From: Thermomonas sp.
GTDB taxonomy: Bacteria > Pseudomonadota > Gammaproteobacteria > Xanthomonadales > Xanthomonadaceae
Length of the DNA: 13,843 nt
Reading direction: 5' to 3'
NCBI GenBank assembly: GCA_024711415.1
Contig: JANJSW010000138.1
Span: 1-13,843, forward strand
Shown here in pieces: positions 1 through 7,131 of this stretch; within the stretch, counting starts at the first letter, position 1; each line of letters begins with the position of its first letter. A program made the translations under genes and the position numbers. The notes beneath the pieces are model-generated. The model saw nothing but the letters and a program-made list of their open reading frames with translations. It was not told where the DNA came from and searched no databases.

Positions 1-682
1 TCACCGGCTCGAAGCGGGCGAAATTCGCCGCCGACGGCGCGGTACCGTCATCGATCATCCGGCTGCGCAGCGACATCTGGCCGGCGCGGACGTCACCCTC
101 CAGCGCCTCTTCATCCAGCGATGCCGACAGCTCGGTCATCAGCTGCTCGCGTACGTAGGCGGAAACCGGCGTCCAGCCATCGGCGGTGGGAATCAGCTGC
201 TCTGCCGCCAGCATCTGCTGCAGCTGCGGCAGCCATACGAAGCGCTCGACCAGCGGGGCGCCGTGCGCCCCCCCGGTGTAGGTACTGCCGTCGGCCGCCA
301 CCGCCACCACCCGCGGCGTCTCCACCACCATGCTGAACTGCAGGCTCAGGTCATAGGGCGCGCGCGGTTTGATCCCCTTGAGTCCGGCCACCGCCTGCAT
401 CAGCTCGGCGCGCGCCGCCTCGGCATAGGCGTGCAGCGCCTGCGCCAGGGGCGGATAGGCAGCCGCCCGCGCCGGGTAGCTGATCCCGACGATGTAACCC
501 GGGGTGGTTTCGATCACGTCCTGCAGCACCACCGGGGCCGCGGGCCCCGCGGGCACAGCGGCCTCTCCCGGCGGGGGTGTGACAGCAGCCGGCGGGGCAT
601 CGTCGCGTTTGCAGCCCGCCAGCAGCGCCAGCAGCAGCACCGGGATGGCGGCACGTGGTTTCAGACGGGGGAAATCGCTCAT
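1..682 (-). CDS. DUF4163/DUF3298-type lipoprotein (C-terminus beyond window edge)
   Basis: The frame is open from an ATG at 682 to the left edge, giving about 227 residues with the C-terminus missing. The N-terminus has a basic stretch, a hydrophobic run rich in Leu/Ala (residues 12-22) and a lipobox L-A-G-C with Cys24, so it should be a lipid-anchored envelope protein. A Pro/Ala-rich linker (about 28-50) follows. The body (about 52-227) has the feel of the DUF4163 (PdaC/SigV-like) plus DUF3298 layout: a beta-rich start with 'YPA', then 'DGSTYTGGAHG' and 'FVWLPQLQQML', which resemble the conserved T-G-G-A-H-G turn of that family. No catalytic function is established for most proteobacterial members. 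It is transcribed away from the cold-shock gene terminator, and 122 bases lie between that hairpin and its start. The lipoprotein call is strong; the domain call rests on motif memory. Confidence 0.75.
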   Translation of the reverse strand, partial: MSDFPRLKPRAAIPVLLLALLAGCKRDDAPPAAVTPPPGEAAVPAGPAAPVVLQDVIETTPGYIVGISYPARAAAYPPLAQALHAYAEAARAELMQAVAGLKGIKPRAPYDLSLQFSMVVETPRVVAVAADGSTYTGGAHGAPLVERFVWLPQLQQMLAAEQLIPTADGWTPVSAYVREQLMTELSASLDEEALEGDVRAGQMSLRSRMIDDGTAPSAANFARFEPV

Positions 683-804
683 GGCGGAACAGGGGTCGGG
701 GGAATGGGGCCGGTGGCCGCGCGCATAGTTTGGCATGCACGCCGCGAACGCCCATCACCAACGTCGCGCCCACGCATGCGAATTCGCCATGCCCCGGAAA
801 CGAC

Positions 805-828
805 AAAGCCCGGCCGGAGCCGGGCTTT
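805..828 (-). terminator. Intrinsic terminator of the cold-shock gene
   Basis: A perfect 9-bp inverted repeat (AAAGCCCGG / CCGGGCTTT) with a 6-base loop lies 23 bases past the csp stop codon. Read on the minus strand, the stem ends in CTTT and a broken T-rich tail (gtcgttt) follows. The stem begins with A-residues, so it could also work on the other strand, but no convergent gene is present there. Confidence 0.75.
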
Positions 829-851
829 GCGCGCGCCAAGGCGCAGGCGAA

Positions 852-1061
852 TTACATCGCCTGCACTTCGTCGGCCTGCAGGCCCTTCTGGCCCTGCACA
901 ACCTTGAAGGAGACCTTCTGGCCTTCCTGCAGGGACTTGAAGCCGGTGCCCTGGATCGAGCGGAAGTGGACGAAAACGTCCGGGCCGCTTTCCGGGGTGA
1001 TGAAGCCGAAGCCCTTGGCGTCGTTGAACCACTTGACGGTGCCGGTCTGACGATCAGACAT
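852..1061 (-). CDS. Cold-shock protein, CspA family
   Basis: This 69-residue protein is a single OB-fold cold-shock domain, the normal length of the family. It binds single-stranded RNA and DNA and acts as an RNA chaperone in the cytoplasm. The two RNA-binding motifs are intact: RNP1 as K-G-F-G-F-I (about residues 16-21) and RNP2 as V-F-V-H-F (about 29-33), preceded by the G-T-V-K-W-F-N strand. The start is set by a GGAG ribosome site at 1069-1072, seven bases upstream. The gene appears monocistronic, with an intrinsic terminator behind it and a 221-base gap in front. Long structured leaders are known for cspA-type genes, and the leader here holds inverted repeats, so post-transcriptional control is plausible. 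Which csp paralogue it is cannot be told from the sequence. Confidence 0.97.
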   Translation of the reverse strand: MSDRQTGTVKWFNDAKGFGFITPESGPDVFVHFRSIQGTGFKSLQEGQKVSFKVVQGQKGLQADEVQAM

Positions 1062-1150
1062 GTTGTTACTCCATTGAACAGTTGGTCATGTAAACACGGC
1101 TGGCGATGCCGGCCGCGACTGTCGAGCAAGGGGTAACGCACACGATGAGC

Positions 1151-1196
1151 GGATCACGACGGATCTACCACATCGGGTCACGATGTACCGTGATCC
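1151..1196 (-). promoter_or_regulatory. Inverted repeats in the csp leader (possible alternative RNA hairpins)
   Basis: GGATCACG (1151-1158) is the exact reverse complement of CGTGATCC (1189-1196), 30 bases apart. A second TCACG (1178-1182) can pair with the same CGTGA (1189-1193) around a 6-base loop. The two hairpins exclude each other. They lie 90-135 bases upstream of the csp start codon, inside the leader if transcription begins near rluF. No clear -35/-10 pair could be assigned. A protein-binding operator is an alternative reading. Confidence 0.45.
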
Positions 1197-1282
1197 CGCT
1201 TGAAACAGTGGGCGAACCTTAACCTGTTTTTGACGGGAAAAGCGCATTCCGGCAAAGATTTTTTTTGGCCGGTCGTTTTTGC

Positions 1283-1999
1283 CTACCAGTCGGCGTGATC
1301 GGGCAGCAAACCGCGCAGTTCCGCGTCGGTCAGGTTGCGCCACTGGCCGGGCTTGAGGTGGCCCAGCTTGACGTTGCCGATCCGCGCCCGGTGCAGCTGC
1401 TTCACCCGGTAGCCGAAGTGGGCCGCCATCAGCCGGATCTGCCGGTTCAGGCCCTGGGTCAGCACGATGCGGAAGCCGAACCGGCCCAGCCGGCCGGTCT
1501 TGCATGGCAGGGTGGCCTCGCCGTGCACCGGCACCCCGCCGCGGGCCATGGCGCGCAGGAACTCGTCGGTGACCGCGTTGTTCACCGCCACCAGGTATTC
1601 CTTTTCCAGCTTGTTCTCGGCGCGCAGGATGCGGTTGACGATGTCGCCGTTGCTGGTCAGCAGGATCAACCCCTCGGAATCCTTGTCCAGCCGGCCGATC
1701 GGGAAGATCCGCTGCTCGTGGCCGACGAATTCGACGATGTTGCCCTTGACCGCCTCGTCGGTGGTGCAGGTGATGCCCACCGGCTTGTTCAGGGCGATGT
1801 ACACGTGCCGGCGCTTGCCCTTGGCGGCAACGCGGGCCGCCAGCGGGTTGCCATCGATGCGGACCTCGTCGCCCTCCCCGACCTCGGCGCCGATGCGGGC
1901 GCGAATGCCGTTCACGGTGACGCGCCCCTCGGCGATCAGGCGGTCGGCCTCGCGGCGGGAGCAGTGGCCGGTATCGGCGATGTGTCGGTTGAGGCGCAT
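1283..1999 (-). CDS. rluF: 23S rRNA pseudouridine(2604) synthase, RluF type
   Basis: This 238-residue cytoplasmic enzyme would isomerise a uridine (U2604 in E. coli numbering) of 23S rRNA to pseudouridine. An N-terminal S4 RNA-binding domain (about 1-55, starting M-R-L-N-R-H-I with the C-S-R-R-E-A-D helix) is followed by the RsuA/RluB/E/F-type catalytic domain. The catalytic motif G-R-L-D-K-D-S-E-G puts the active Asp at 105. 'LNKPVGITCTT', 'NIVEFVGH..RIFPIGRLDKDS', 'EKEYLV' and 'QGLNRQIR' match E. coli RluF more closely than RsuA, RluB or RluE. It lacks the long basic tail of the 290-residue E. coli protein. It is the last gene of the five-gene minus-strand run, 30 bases after the small GNAT. 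Confidence in the family is very high and in RluF rather than a sister enzyme fairly high. Confidence 0.92.
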   Translation of the reverse strand: MRLNRHIADTGHCSRREADRLIAEGRVTVNGIRARIGAEVGEGDEVRIDGNPLAARVAAKGKRRHVYIALNKPVGITCTTDEAVKGNIVEFVGHEQRIFPIGRLDKDSEGLILLTSNGDIVNRILRAENKLEKEYLVAVNNAVTDEFLRAMARGGVPVHGEATLPCKTGRLGRFGFRIVLTQGLNRQIRLMAAHFGYRVKQLHRARIGNVKLGHLKPGQWRNLTDAELRGLLPDHADW

Positions 2000-2029
2000 G
2001 GGGCGGGCATTCTACCCGCCCGGGGCGGC

Positions 2030-2302
2030 TCAGGCGCGCAGGACGTCGAATTCCGGGTGCCGGCGCATCCACGCGTCGGCGTAGGAGCACTGCGGATCGA
2101 CCTTGAGGCCGGCATCGCGGGCATAGGCCAGCGCCGTCCGCACCAGCTCGCTGGCGATGCCGCGGCCGCCGATCTCCGGCGGCACGATGGTATGGGTGAT
2201 GGTCATGCGGCCCTCGTCCTCGATGTAGTCGAGGTGCGCGGTATGGCCCTCGGCCTGGGTGACGAACCGCTGTTCGGGGACTTCGTGCAGGATTTCGGTC
2301 AT
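2030..2302 (-). CDS. Small GNAT-family protein, YjdJ/NATD1 type
   Basis: This 90-residue protein is about half the size of normal GNAT enzymes. It fits the compact YjdJ-like group (GCN5-related, human NATD1 relatives). The conserved core is T-H-T-I-V-P-P-E-I-G-G-R-G-I-A-S-E-L-V (about 36-54), which contains the acetyl-CoA pyrophosphate loop G-G-R-G-I-A (45-50). The family-typical end P-Q-C-S-Y-A-D ... R-H-P-E-F lies at 70-85. The substrate is unknown for the family. The start is supported by GGAG a few bases upstream. It lies 24 bases after the rhomboid gene and 30 bases before rluF, and probably shares their mRNA. Confidence 0.9.
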   Translation of the reverse strand: MTEILHEVPEQRFVTQAEGHTAHLDYIEDEGRMTITHTIVPPEIGGRGIASELVRTALAYARDAGLKVDPQCSYADAWMRRHPEFDVLRA

Positions 2303-2326
2303 GGCTGGACTCCGTCGTTGCGGCGC

Positions 2327-2926
2327 CTATCCCAGCAGGCTGCGCGTGAAGTGGCCGGCAACGCCGGGCCGCAGCAGCAGGGTGAACAGCACGCCATAGG
2401 CCGCGCCCCACAGGTGCGCGCTGTGGTTGACGTTGCCACCGCCGCGCCGATCCATCCAGATGCTGTAGCCGACGTAGAGGATCGCGAACAGGAAGGCCGG
2501 GACCGGAAGCGGGATCGGGAAGATGATCAGCTTCGACCACGGGTCGAACAGGATCGCCGCGAACAGCACCGCCGCCACCCCGCCGGAAGCGCCCAGGCTG
2601 CGGTAGTTCGGGTCGCGCTGGTGCTTCATGTAGGTCGGCAGGATCGAGACCACGATCGCCGACAGGTAGAACAGCAGGTAGCCGACCGGCGAGATCCATT
2701 CGGAGAACACCCGCTCCACCTGCATGCCGAACGACCACAGGGTGATCATGTTGAACAGCAGGTGGGTCCAGTCGGCGTGGATGAAACCGTAACCCAGCAG
2801 GCGGTCGTACTGGCGGTTGCGGGTGACCGCTGGCGGCCACAGGATCAGCCGGCCCAGCAGGCGCTGGTCGTTGAAGGCGCGCCAGCTGACCAGCACGGTG
2901 ACAGCGATGATGGCGAGGGTGAACAT
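2327..2926 (-). CDS. Rhomboid-family intramembrane serine protease
   Basis: This is a 199-residue polytopic inner-membrane protein with the full rhomboid active site. The nucleophile is in G-A-S-G (Ser114), the general base is His171 in H-S-A-H-L-W-G-A, and the oxyanion-hole pair His55 and Asn59 sits in H-L-L-F-N-M, matching the spacing of GlpG H150/N154. About six hydrophobic segments can be drawn, so it looks like the minimal six-helix form without a cytoplasmic domain. The loop with W-I-S-P fits the L1 region. Rhomboids cleave transmembrane segments within the bilayer; the substrate here is unknown. Its ATG lies only three bases after the stop of the POT transporter gene and no good ribosome site precedes it, which suggests translational coupling to the transporter. 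Confidence 0.95.
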   Translation of the reverse strand: MFTLAIIAVTVLVSWRAFNDQRLLGRLILWPPAVTRNRQYDRLLGYGFIHADWTHLLFNMITLWSFGMQVERVFSEWISPVGYLLFYLSAIVVSILPTYMKHQRDPNYRSLGASGGVAAVLFAAILFDPWSKLIIFPIPLPVPAFLFAILYVGYSIWMDRRGGGNVNHSAHLWGAAYGVLFTLLLRPGVAGHFTRSLLG

Positions 2927-2929
2927 CGG

Positions 2930-4558
2930 TCAGGCGGCCCGGTAGTTGTCCTGCATCGGGTAGGTGCGCGCGTAGGCGGCAAAGGCCAGCGCGGCCACGA
3001 ACGCGAACGCGGCGAAGAAGAACATCAGCACCGCGTTCTCGCTGTAGCCGGTGGCGGCGATCTTCGCGGTGACCACGTCGTTGCGCACGGCCGCATTGGT
3101 CAGCAGCACCCACAGGCTGCCGAAGGTGCTGGTGAGGTACCAGAACGCCATGATCACGCCCTTCATCGCCACCGTGGCCTGGCTGTAGGCGAACTCCAGC
3201 GCAGTGGCCGAGACCAGCACCTCGCCGAAGGTCAGCAGCAGGTAGGGCCAGGTCTGCAGCGCCAGCGAGGTCGGCGCGCCACTGTCGATCTTCAGCTGGA
3301 TCAGGCCCGCGATGATCCACGCGATGCCGGAGAACGCGATGCCCCAGCCCATCCGCCGCAGCGGGGTGGGCTCGAAGCCGATCCGGCGCAGCGCCGGGTA
3401 CAGCAGCATGTTGTTGAACGGGATCAGCAGCATGATCAGCAGCGGGTTCAGCGCCTGCATCTGCCCGGCTTCCTTGACCAGCCAGCTCGGCCACCACCAC
3501 GCCTCGTGAGGCACGCTCATCGCCTTGCCCTGGATTACCCAGGTGCTGGCCTTCTGGTCGAACAGCGACCAGAACGGGGTGGTCAGGGCGAACACGATCA
3601 GGATCCGCAGCACCGCGCGCACGCCGTCCACCGCCGCATCCGGGTGCAGCCCACGGGCACGCTCCAGCTGCATCGACACGCCGATCCCGCCGAACGCGAT
3701 CAGCGCGCCCAGCGCCAGGCAGGCGGTGATGACGAAGTGGAAATCGGCCGGCCAGAACGGCAGGGCGACCCCGAACACCGCCTGCAGCAGCCAGCACCCC
3801 AGCATGGCCGCGGCCAGCAGTGCGCCGGCCCCCGCCACCAGCAGGCCGGGCCTGCCCTGCCCCGGCGCCTGCGCCAGCAGCGCGCTGCGCGCGACGTTGA
3901 GGAAGGAATGCGGGTCTTCGCCGCGGGTGGGCGGCACCCGCACGTACTGCCTGCGGCCCAGCCAGAAGATGAAGGTCGCGATGAACATCAGCACGCCCGG
4001 GATGCCGAACGCCACCGCCGGGCCGAAGTTGCGCAGGAACAGCGGCATCAGCAGCGAGGCGAAGAAGCTGCCGAAGTTGATCGTCCAATAGAAGCCGTCG
4101 AACACCAGTTTCGCTAGGTGCTTGTTGGCCTGGGTGAACTGGTCGCCGCAGAAACTGACCACCAGCGGCTTGATCCCGCCGCTGCCCAGCGCGATCAGGA
4201 ACAGGCCGGTGTAGAAGCCGTTGCGGCTGTCCTCGAACAGCGCCAGGCAGGCATGGCCGGCGCAGTAGATCAGCGAGAACCACAGCACGGTGTTGTATTT
4301 GCCGAAGTAGCGGTCGGACAGCCAGCCGCCCAGCAGCGGGAAGAAATACACCCCGATAACGAAGCTGTGGAACACGTCCTTGGCGACACCCTGCCGCTCC
4401 GCCTCCGGCACATAGGCCAGGATCACGCTGCTGACCAGGAACTGCACCAGGATGTTGCGCATCCCATAGAAGCTGAAGCGCTCGCAGGCTTCGTTGCCGA
4501 TGATGAAGGGAATCTGCCGGGGCAGGCGTGCGGTCGAAGCGGCCGTCGTCTGGCTCAT
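2930..4558 (-). CDS. POT/PTR2-family proton-dependent oligopeptide transporter
   Basis: This 542-residue inner-membrane protein of the major facilitator superfamily would import di- and tripeptides with protons. POT hallmarks are all present: the ExxER motif in helix 1 (Glu23, Glu26, Arg27), the G-S-G-G-I-K-P segment with Lys130, the signature F-Y-W-T-I-N-F-G-S (156-164), the F-W-S-L-F-D-Q motif (329-335) and the helix-10 glutamate in F-G-E-V-L-V-S (Glu446). A longer cytoplasmic linker with two extra hydrophobic helices (about 235-295) separates the two halves, as in other bacterial POT proteins. It lies 46 bases after the GST gene and three bases before the rhomboid gene. The peptide role also fits the divergent secreted M14 peptidase. 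It could carry another POT substrate such as nitrate or drugs, but the motifs fit peptides. Confidence 0.95.
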   Translation of the reverse strand: MSQTTAASTARLPRQIPFIIGNEACERFSFYGMRNILVQFLVSSVILAYVPEAERQGVAKDVFHSFVIGVYFFPLLGGWLSDRYFGKYNTVLWFSLIYCAGHACLALFEDSRNGFYTGLFLIALGSGGIKPLVVSFCGDQFTQANKHLAKLVFDGFYWTINFGSFFASLLMPLFLRNFGPAVAFGIPGVLMFIATFIFWLGRRQYVRVPPTRGEDPHSFLNVARSALLAQAPGQGRPGLLVAGAGALLAAAMLGCWLLQAVFGVALPFWPADFHFVITACLALGALIAFGGIGVSMQLERARGLHPDAAVDGVRAVLRILIVFALTTPFWSLFDQKASTWVIQGKAMSVPHEAWWWPSWLVKEAGQMQALNPLLIMLLIPFNNMLLYPALRRIGFEPTPLRRMGWGIAFSGIAWIIAGLIQLKIDSGAPTSLALQTWPYLLLTFGEVLVSATALEFAYSQATVAMKGVIMAFWYLTSTFGSLWVLLTNAAVRNDVVTAKIAATGYSENAVLMFFFAAFAFVAALAFAAYARTYPMQDNYRAA

Positions 4559-4604
4559 GCGTGGCTCGTTGCTGGAGTTGCGGGAAGACTAACCGATGCG
4601 GGCC

Positions 4605-5240
4605 TCAGGCCCACTCGCTCAGCCCTTCGCGTGCGTACAGGGCCTTGAACGTGGGGCGCGCCTTCATCCGCTGCGCCAGCGCGGCCAGCCGCGGCGCATC
4701 GGTGGCCGGCGACGGCGAATTGCGCGACCAGCGCATCAACATCACCAGGTAGAAGTCCGCCACGCATGGCGCATCGCCCAGCAGGTAGGGACCATGGGCC
4801 TGCAGGTGCGCGTCGATCCGCTGCCAGTGCGCGCCCAGCCGCCGCGCGCAGTGCGCATGCACTGCCTCGGCATTCGCCTCGCCCGCCACCTCGCCCGGAT
4901 ACCACCACTGCCGCAGCAACGGCTGCACTTCGTTGGCCAGGTTGAACATCCATTGCAGGAAGTCCAGCCGCCGCGGATCACCGGCCGCCGGCATCAGCCC
5001 CGCCTGCGGGTGGGTTTCGGCCAGCCACAGCGCCAGTGCCGCCGCCTCGTGCTGCGGCTTGCCGTCGATCACCAGCGTCGGCACCACGCCGTTCGGGTTC
5101 AGCGCCAGGTAGTCGGGCGACTTCTGCTCGCGACTGGCGAAGTCCACCAACCGCAAGTCGTGCGGAATCTCCAGTTCCAGCAGCAGCCAATGGACGAGGA
5201 AGCTGGCGGAACCGGGGGCGTAGTAGAGGGTCGCGGACAT
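4605..5240 (-). CDS. Glutathione S-transferase family protein
   Basis: This 211-residue cytosolic protein has a thioredoxin-fold N-terminal domain (about 1-80) and an all-helical C-terminal domain (about 88-205). It begins M-S-A-T-L-Y-Y-A-P-G-S-A-S, similar to the Y-x-P-G-A-C-S start of beta-class GST, with Ser11/Ser13 where the catalytic Cys/Ser of that class lies. The cis-proline is in G-V-V-P-T-L (Pro54), and the glutathione-binding turn is Q-H-E-A (Glu65). 'GPYLLGDAPCVADFYL' is the conserved N-capping box of helix 6. The frame runs open further upstream to 5444, but that extension has no GST homology and would cross the divergent M14 promoter and start, so ATG 5240 is preferred. It is the first gene of the five-gene minus-strand run. 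The substrate is unknown. Confidence 0.92.
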   Translation of the reverse strand: MSATLYYAPGSASFLVHWLLLELEIPHDLRLVDFASREQKSPDYLALNPNGVVPTLVIDGKPQHEAAALALWLAETHPQAGLMPAAGDPRRLDFLQWMFNLANEVQPLLRQWWYPGEVAGEANAEAVHAHCARRLGAHWQRIDAHLQAHGPYLLGDAPCVADFYLVMLMRWSRNSPSPATDAPRLAALAQRMKARPTFKALYAREGLSEWA

Positions 5241-5355
5241 GGTGGGGATCCCGTGGCAAGACGCCGCATCTTCGCACGCCACCCGCCACGACTTCCGGCA
5301 GGCAACGGGCGGATTGCGCTGGGCTACCATCGGCCGGTTCATCCGGAGACCCACG

Positions 5356-7131
5356 ATGCGTCGCAACCTGCTCGCCCTTGCCCTGCTCTCCATCGCCACC
5401 GCCGCCGTCCCCGCCGCGCACGCGGCCAAGCCCGACCTGACCACGGTGGCCGAGCGCAGCGGCTACCGGCAGACCGGGCGCTACGACGAAGTGATCGCGC
5501 TGTGCGAGGCCTACCAGCAGGCCTACCCGCAGGCGGTGCGCTGTTTCGATTTCGGCACCAGCCCGCAGGGCCGGCCGATGAAGGCGATGGCGGTGTCCAC
5601 CCGCGGCGCGCTGACGCCGGAGGACGCACGGGCGCAGAACCTGCCGGTGGTGCTGGCGCAGGGCGGGATCCACGCCGGCGAGATCGACGGCAAGGACGCC
5701 GGCTTCGGACTATTGCGCGACCTGCTGCGCGGCAAGGCCGGCAAGGGCCTGCTGGACAAGGCCGTGCTGCTGTTCGTGCCGGTGTTCAACGTCGATGGCC
5801 ATGAAAACTTCAGGGCCTGGAACCGCCCCAACCAGCGCGGCCCCGAGCAGATGGGCTTCCGCACCACCGCGCAGCGCTACAACCTCAACCGCGACTACGT
5901 GAAGGCCGACGCACCTGAAATGCGCGCGATGCTGGCGCTGGTCAACGCCTGGGACCCGCTGGTGGCGCTGGACCTGCACGTCACCGACGGCGCCAAGTTC
6001 CGCCACGACATCTCCATCACCGGCGAGCCGATCAACTCCGGCGACCAGGCGCTGCGCGCGGCCGGGCGCGGATTCCGCGACGGCATCATCGAGAAGCTCA
6101 AGCAGCGCGGCTCGCTGCCGGTGGCGTTCTATCCCAGCTTCGAGGAAGAGGACGACCCGGCCTCGGGCTTTGCCGATGGCGTCAGCACGCCGCGCTTCTC
6201 GCACGGCTATTTCCCGCTGCGCAACCGCGTCGGCATCCTGGTCGAGACCCATTCCTGGCAGCCCTACCCCAACCGCGTGCGCGCCACCTACAACACCGTG
6301 CTGGCCGCGCTGGAGCTGGCCGCCGAGCACGGCCCGCAGTGGCGCCAACTGGAGCTGGAGGCCGATGCCCGCGCCGCCGCACTGGGTGGGCAGCCGGTAG
6401 CGCTGGACTACGCCACCACCGATGCCAAGCGCTTCATCGAATTCCTGGGCTACGCCTACACCCGCACGCCGTCGGAGATCTCCGGCGCCAGCATGACCCG
6501 CTACGACGAGCGCACCCCGCAGCTGTGGATGCTGCCGCTGCGCGACACGGTCGTGCCCGGGCGCAGCGTGCCGGCGCCGATGGGTGGCTACGTGGTGCCG
6601 CCGGAACATGCCGCGCGGGTGGGCGAGCAGCTGCGCGTGCACGGCATCGACTTCCGCACCCTCGCCGCCGCCACGCCGCAGGCCGCGGTGGAAGCCTTCG
6701 ACGCCGACAGCGTGAAGTTCTCGCCGACGTCGGTGGAAGGCCACCAGCGCGCCACCGTGTCCGGCGTCTGGAAACCGACCGTGGCCGATCTCGCCCCCGG
6801 CGCCCTGTTCGTCCCCATCGCCCAGCCGAAGGCGCGCCTGCTGATGGCGATCCTGGAGCCGCTGGCGCCGGATTCGATGGTCGCCTGGGGGGCGTTCAAC
6901 AACAGCTTCGAACAGAAGGAATACATGGAGGCCTACGTGGCCGAGGAGCAGGCCAGGCTGATGCTGGCGCGCGACCCGGCGCTGAAGGCCGAGTTCGAGA
7001 AGAAGCTGAAGGACGACCCGGAGTTCGCCGGCAATCCCCGCGCGCGGCTGGACTTCTTCTACCGCCGCCACCCGGCCTGGGATGCGGGCTACAACCGCTA
7101 CCCGGTGCTGCGGACCCATCAGGCCTACTGA
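5356..7131 (+). CDS. Secreted M14-family zinc metallopeptidase (carboxypeptidase-like)
   Basis: This 591-residue protein starts with a Sec signal peptide (basic M-R-R-N, hydrophobic core about 5-18, probable cleavage after A-H-A at 23), so the enzyme acts in the periplasm or outside. All M14 active-site elements are visible: zinc ligands H106-A-G-E109 in G-G-I-H-A-G-E-I-D-G-K-D, the third ligand His208 in L-D-L-H, the substrate-binding Asn178/Arg179 in Y-N-L-N-R-D, and the general base Glu297 in G-I-L-V-E-T-H-S. The catalytic domain fills about 35-310; residues 310-591 form a further region of unclear role that is common in this long bacterial subgroup. The start is set by GGAG at 5345-5348, seven bases upstream; an upstream in-frame ATG at 5239 would erase the signal peptide position and overlap the divergent GST. 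Peptide products could feed the POT transporter (inference). Confidence 0.93.
   Translation: MRRNLLALALLSIATAAVPAAHAAKPDLTTVAERSGYRQTGRYDEVIALCEAYQQAYPQAVRCFDFGTSPQGRPMKAMAVSTRGALTPEDARAQNLPVVLAQGGIHAGEIDGKDAGFGLLRDLLRGKAGKGLLDKAVLLFVPVFNVDGHENFRAWNRPNQRGPEQMGFRTTAQRYNLNRDYVKADAPEMRAMLALVNAWDPLVALDLHVTDGAKFRHDISITGEPINSGDQALRAAGRGFRDGIIEKLKQRGSLPVAFYPSFEEEDDPASGFADGVSTPRFSHGYFPLRNRVGILVETHSWQPYPNRVRATYNTVLAALELAAEHGPQWRQLELEADARAAALGGQPVALDYATTDAKRFIEFLGYAYTRTPSEISGASMTRYDERTPQLWMLPLRDTVVPGRSVPAPMGGYVVPPEHAARVGEQLRVHGIDFRTLAAATPQAAVEAFDADSVKFSPTSVEGHQRATVSGVWKPTVADLAPGALFVPIAQPKARLLMAILEPLAPDSMVAWGAFNNSFEQKEYMEAYVAEEQARLMLARDPALKAEFEKKLKDDPEFAGNPRARLDFFYRRHPAWDAGYNRYPVLRTHQAY

Noticed and set aside
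1249..1272. Hairpin CCGGC...GCCGG with an A/T-rich loop just after rluF, considered as its terminator
   Set aside because: The stem is only five pairs with a 14-base loop, and on the minus strand no T-tract follows. The TCGTTTTT is on the plus-strand side, where no gene ends.
1265..4117. An open frame of about 950 codons on the plus strand, antisense to rluF, the small GNAT, the rhomboid and the POT gene
   Set aside because: It crosses four well-supported genes of clear families, and its product is rich in Arg, Gln, His and Gly without domain motifs. Long antisense frames are common in GC-rich DNA.
1086..4283. An open frame of about 1065 codons on the minus strand
   Set aside because: It is a shifted frame over the same four genes, with low-complexity Arg/Pro/Gly/Ala content and no domain.
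5241..5444. N-terminal extension of the GST frame to an upstream start
   Set aside because: The extension has no GST homology and would cross the divergent M14 start and ribosome site. The GST fold begins at the ATG at 5240.
5710..7119. An open frame of about 469 codons antisense to the M14 peptidase
   Set aside because: The M14 frame keeps every active-site residue. The antisense product lacks recognisable motifs.
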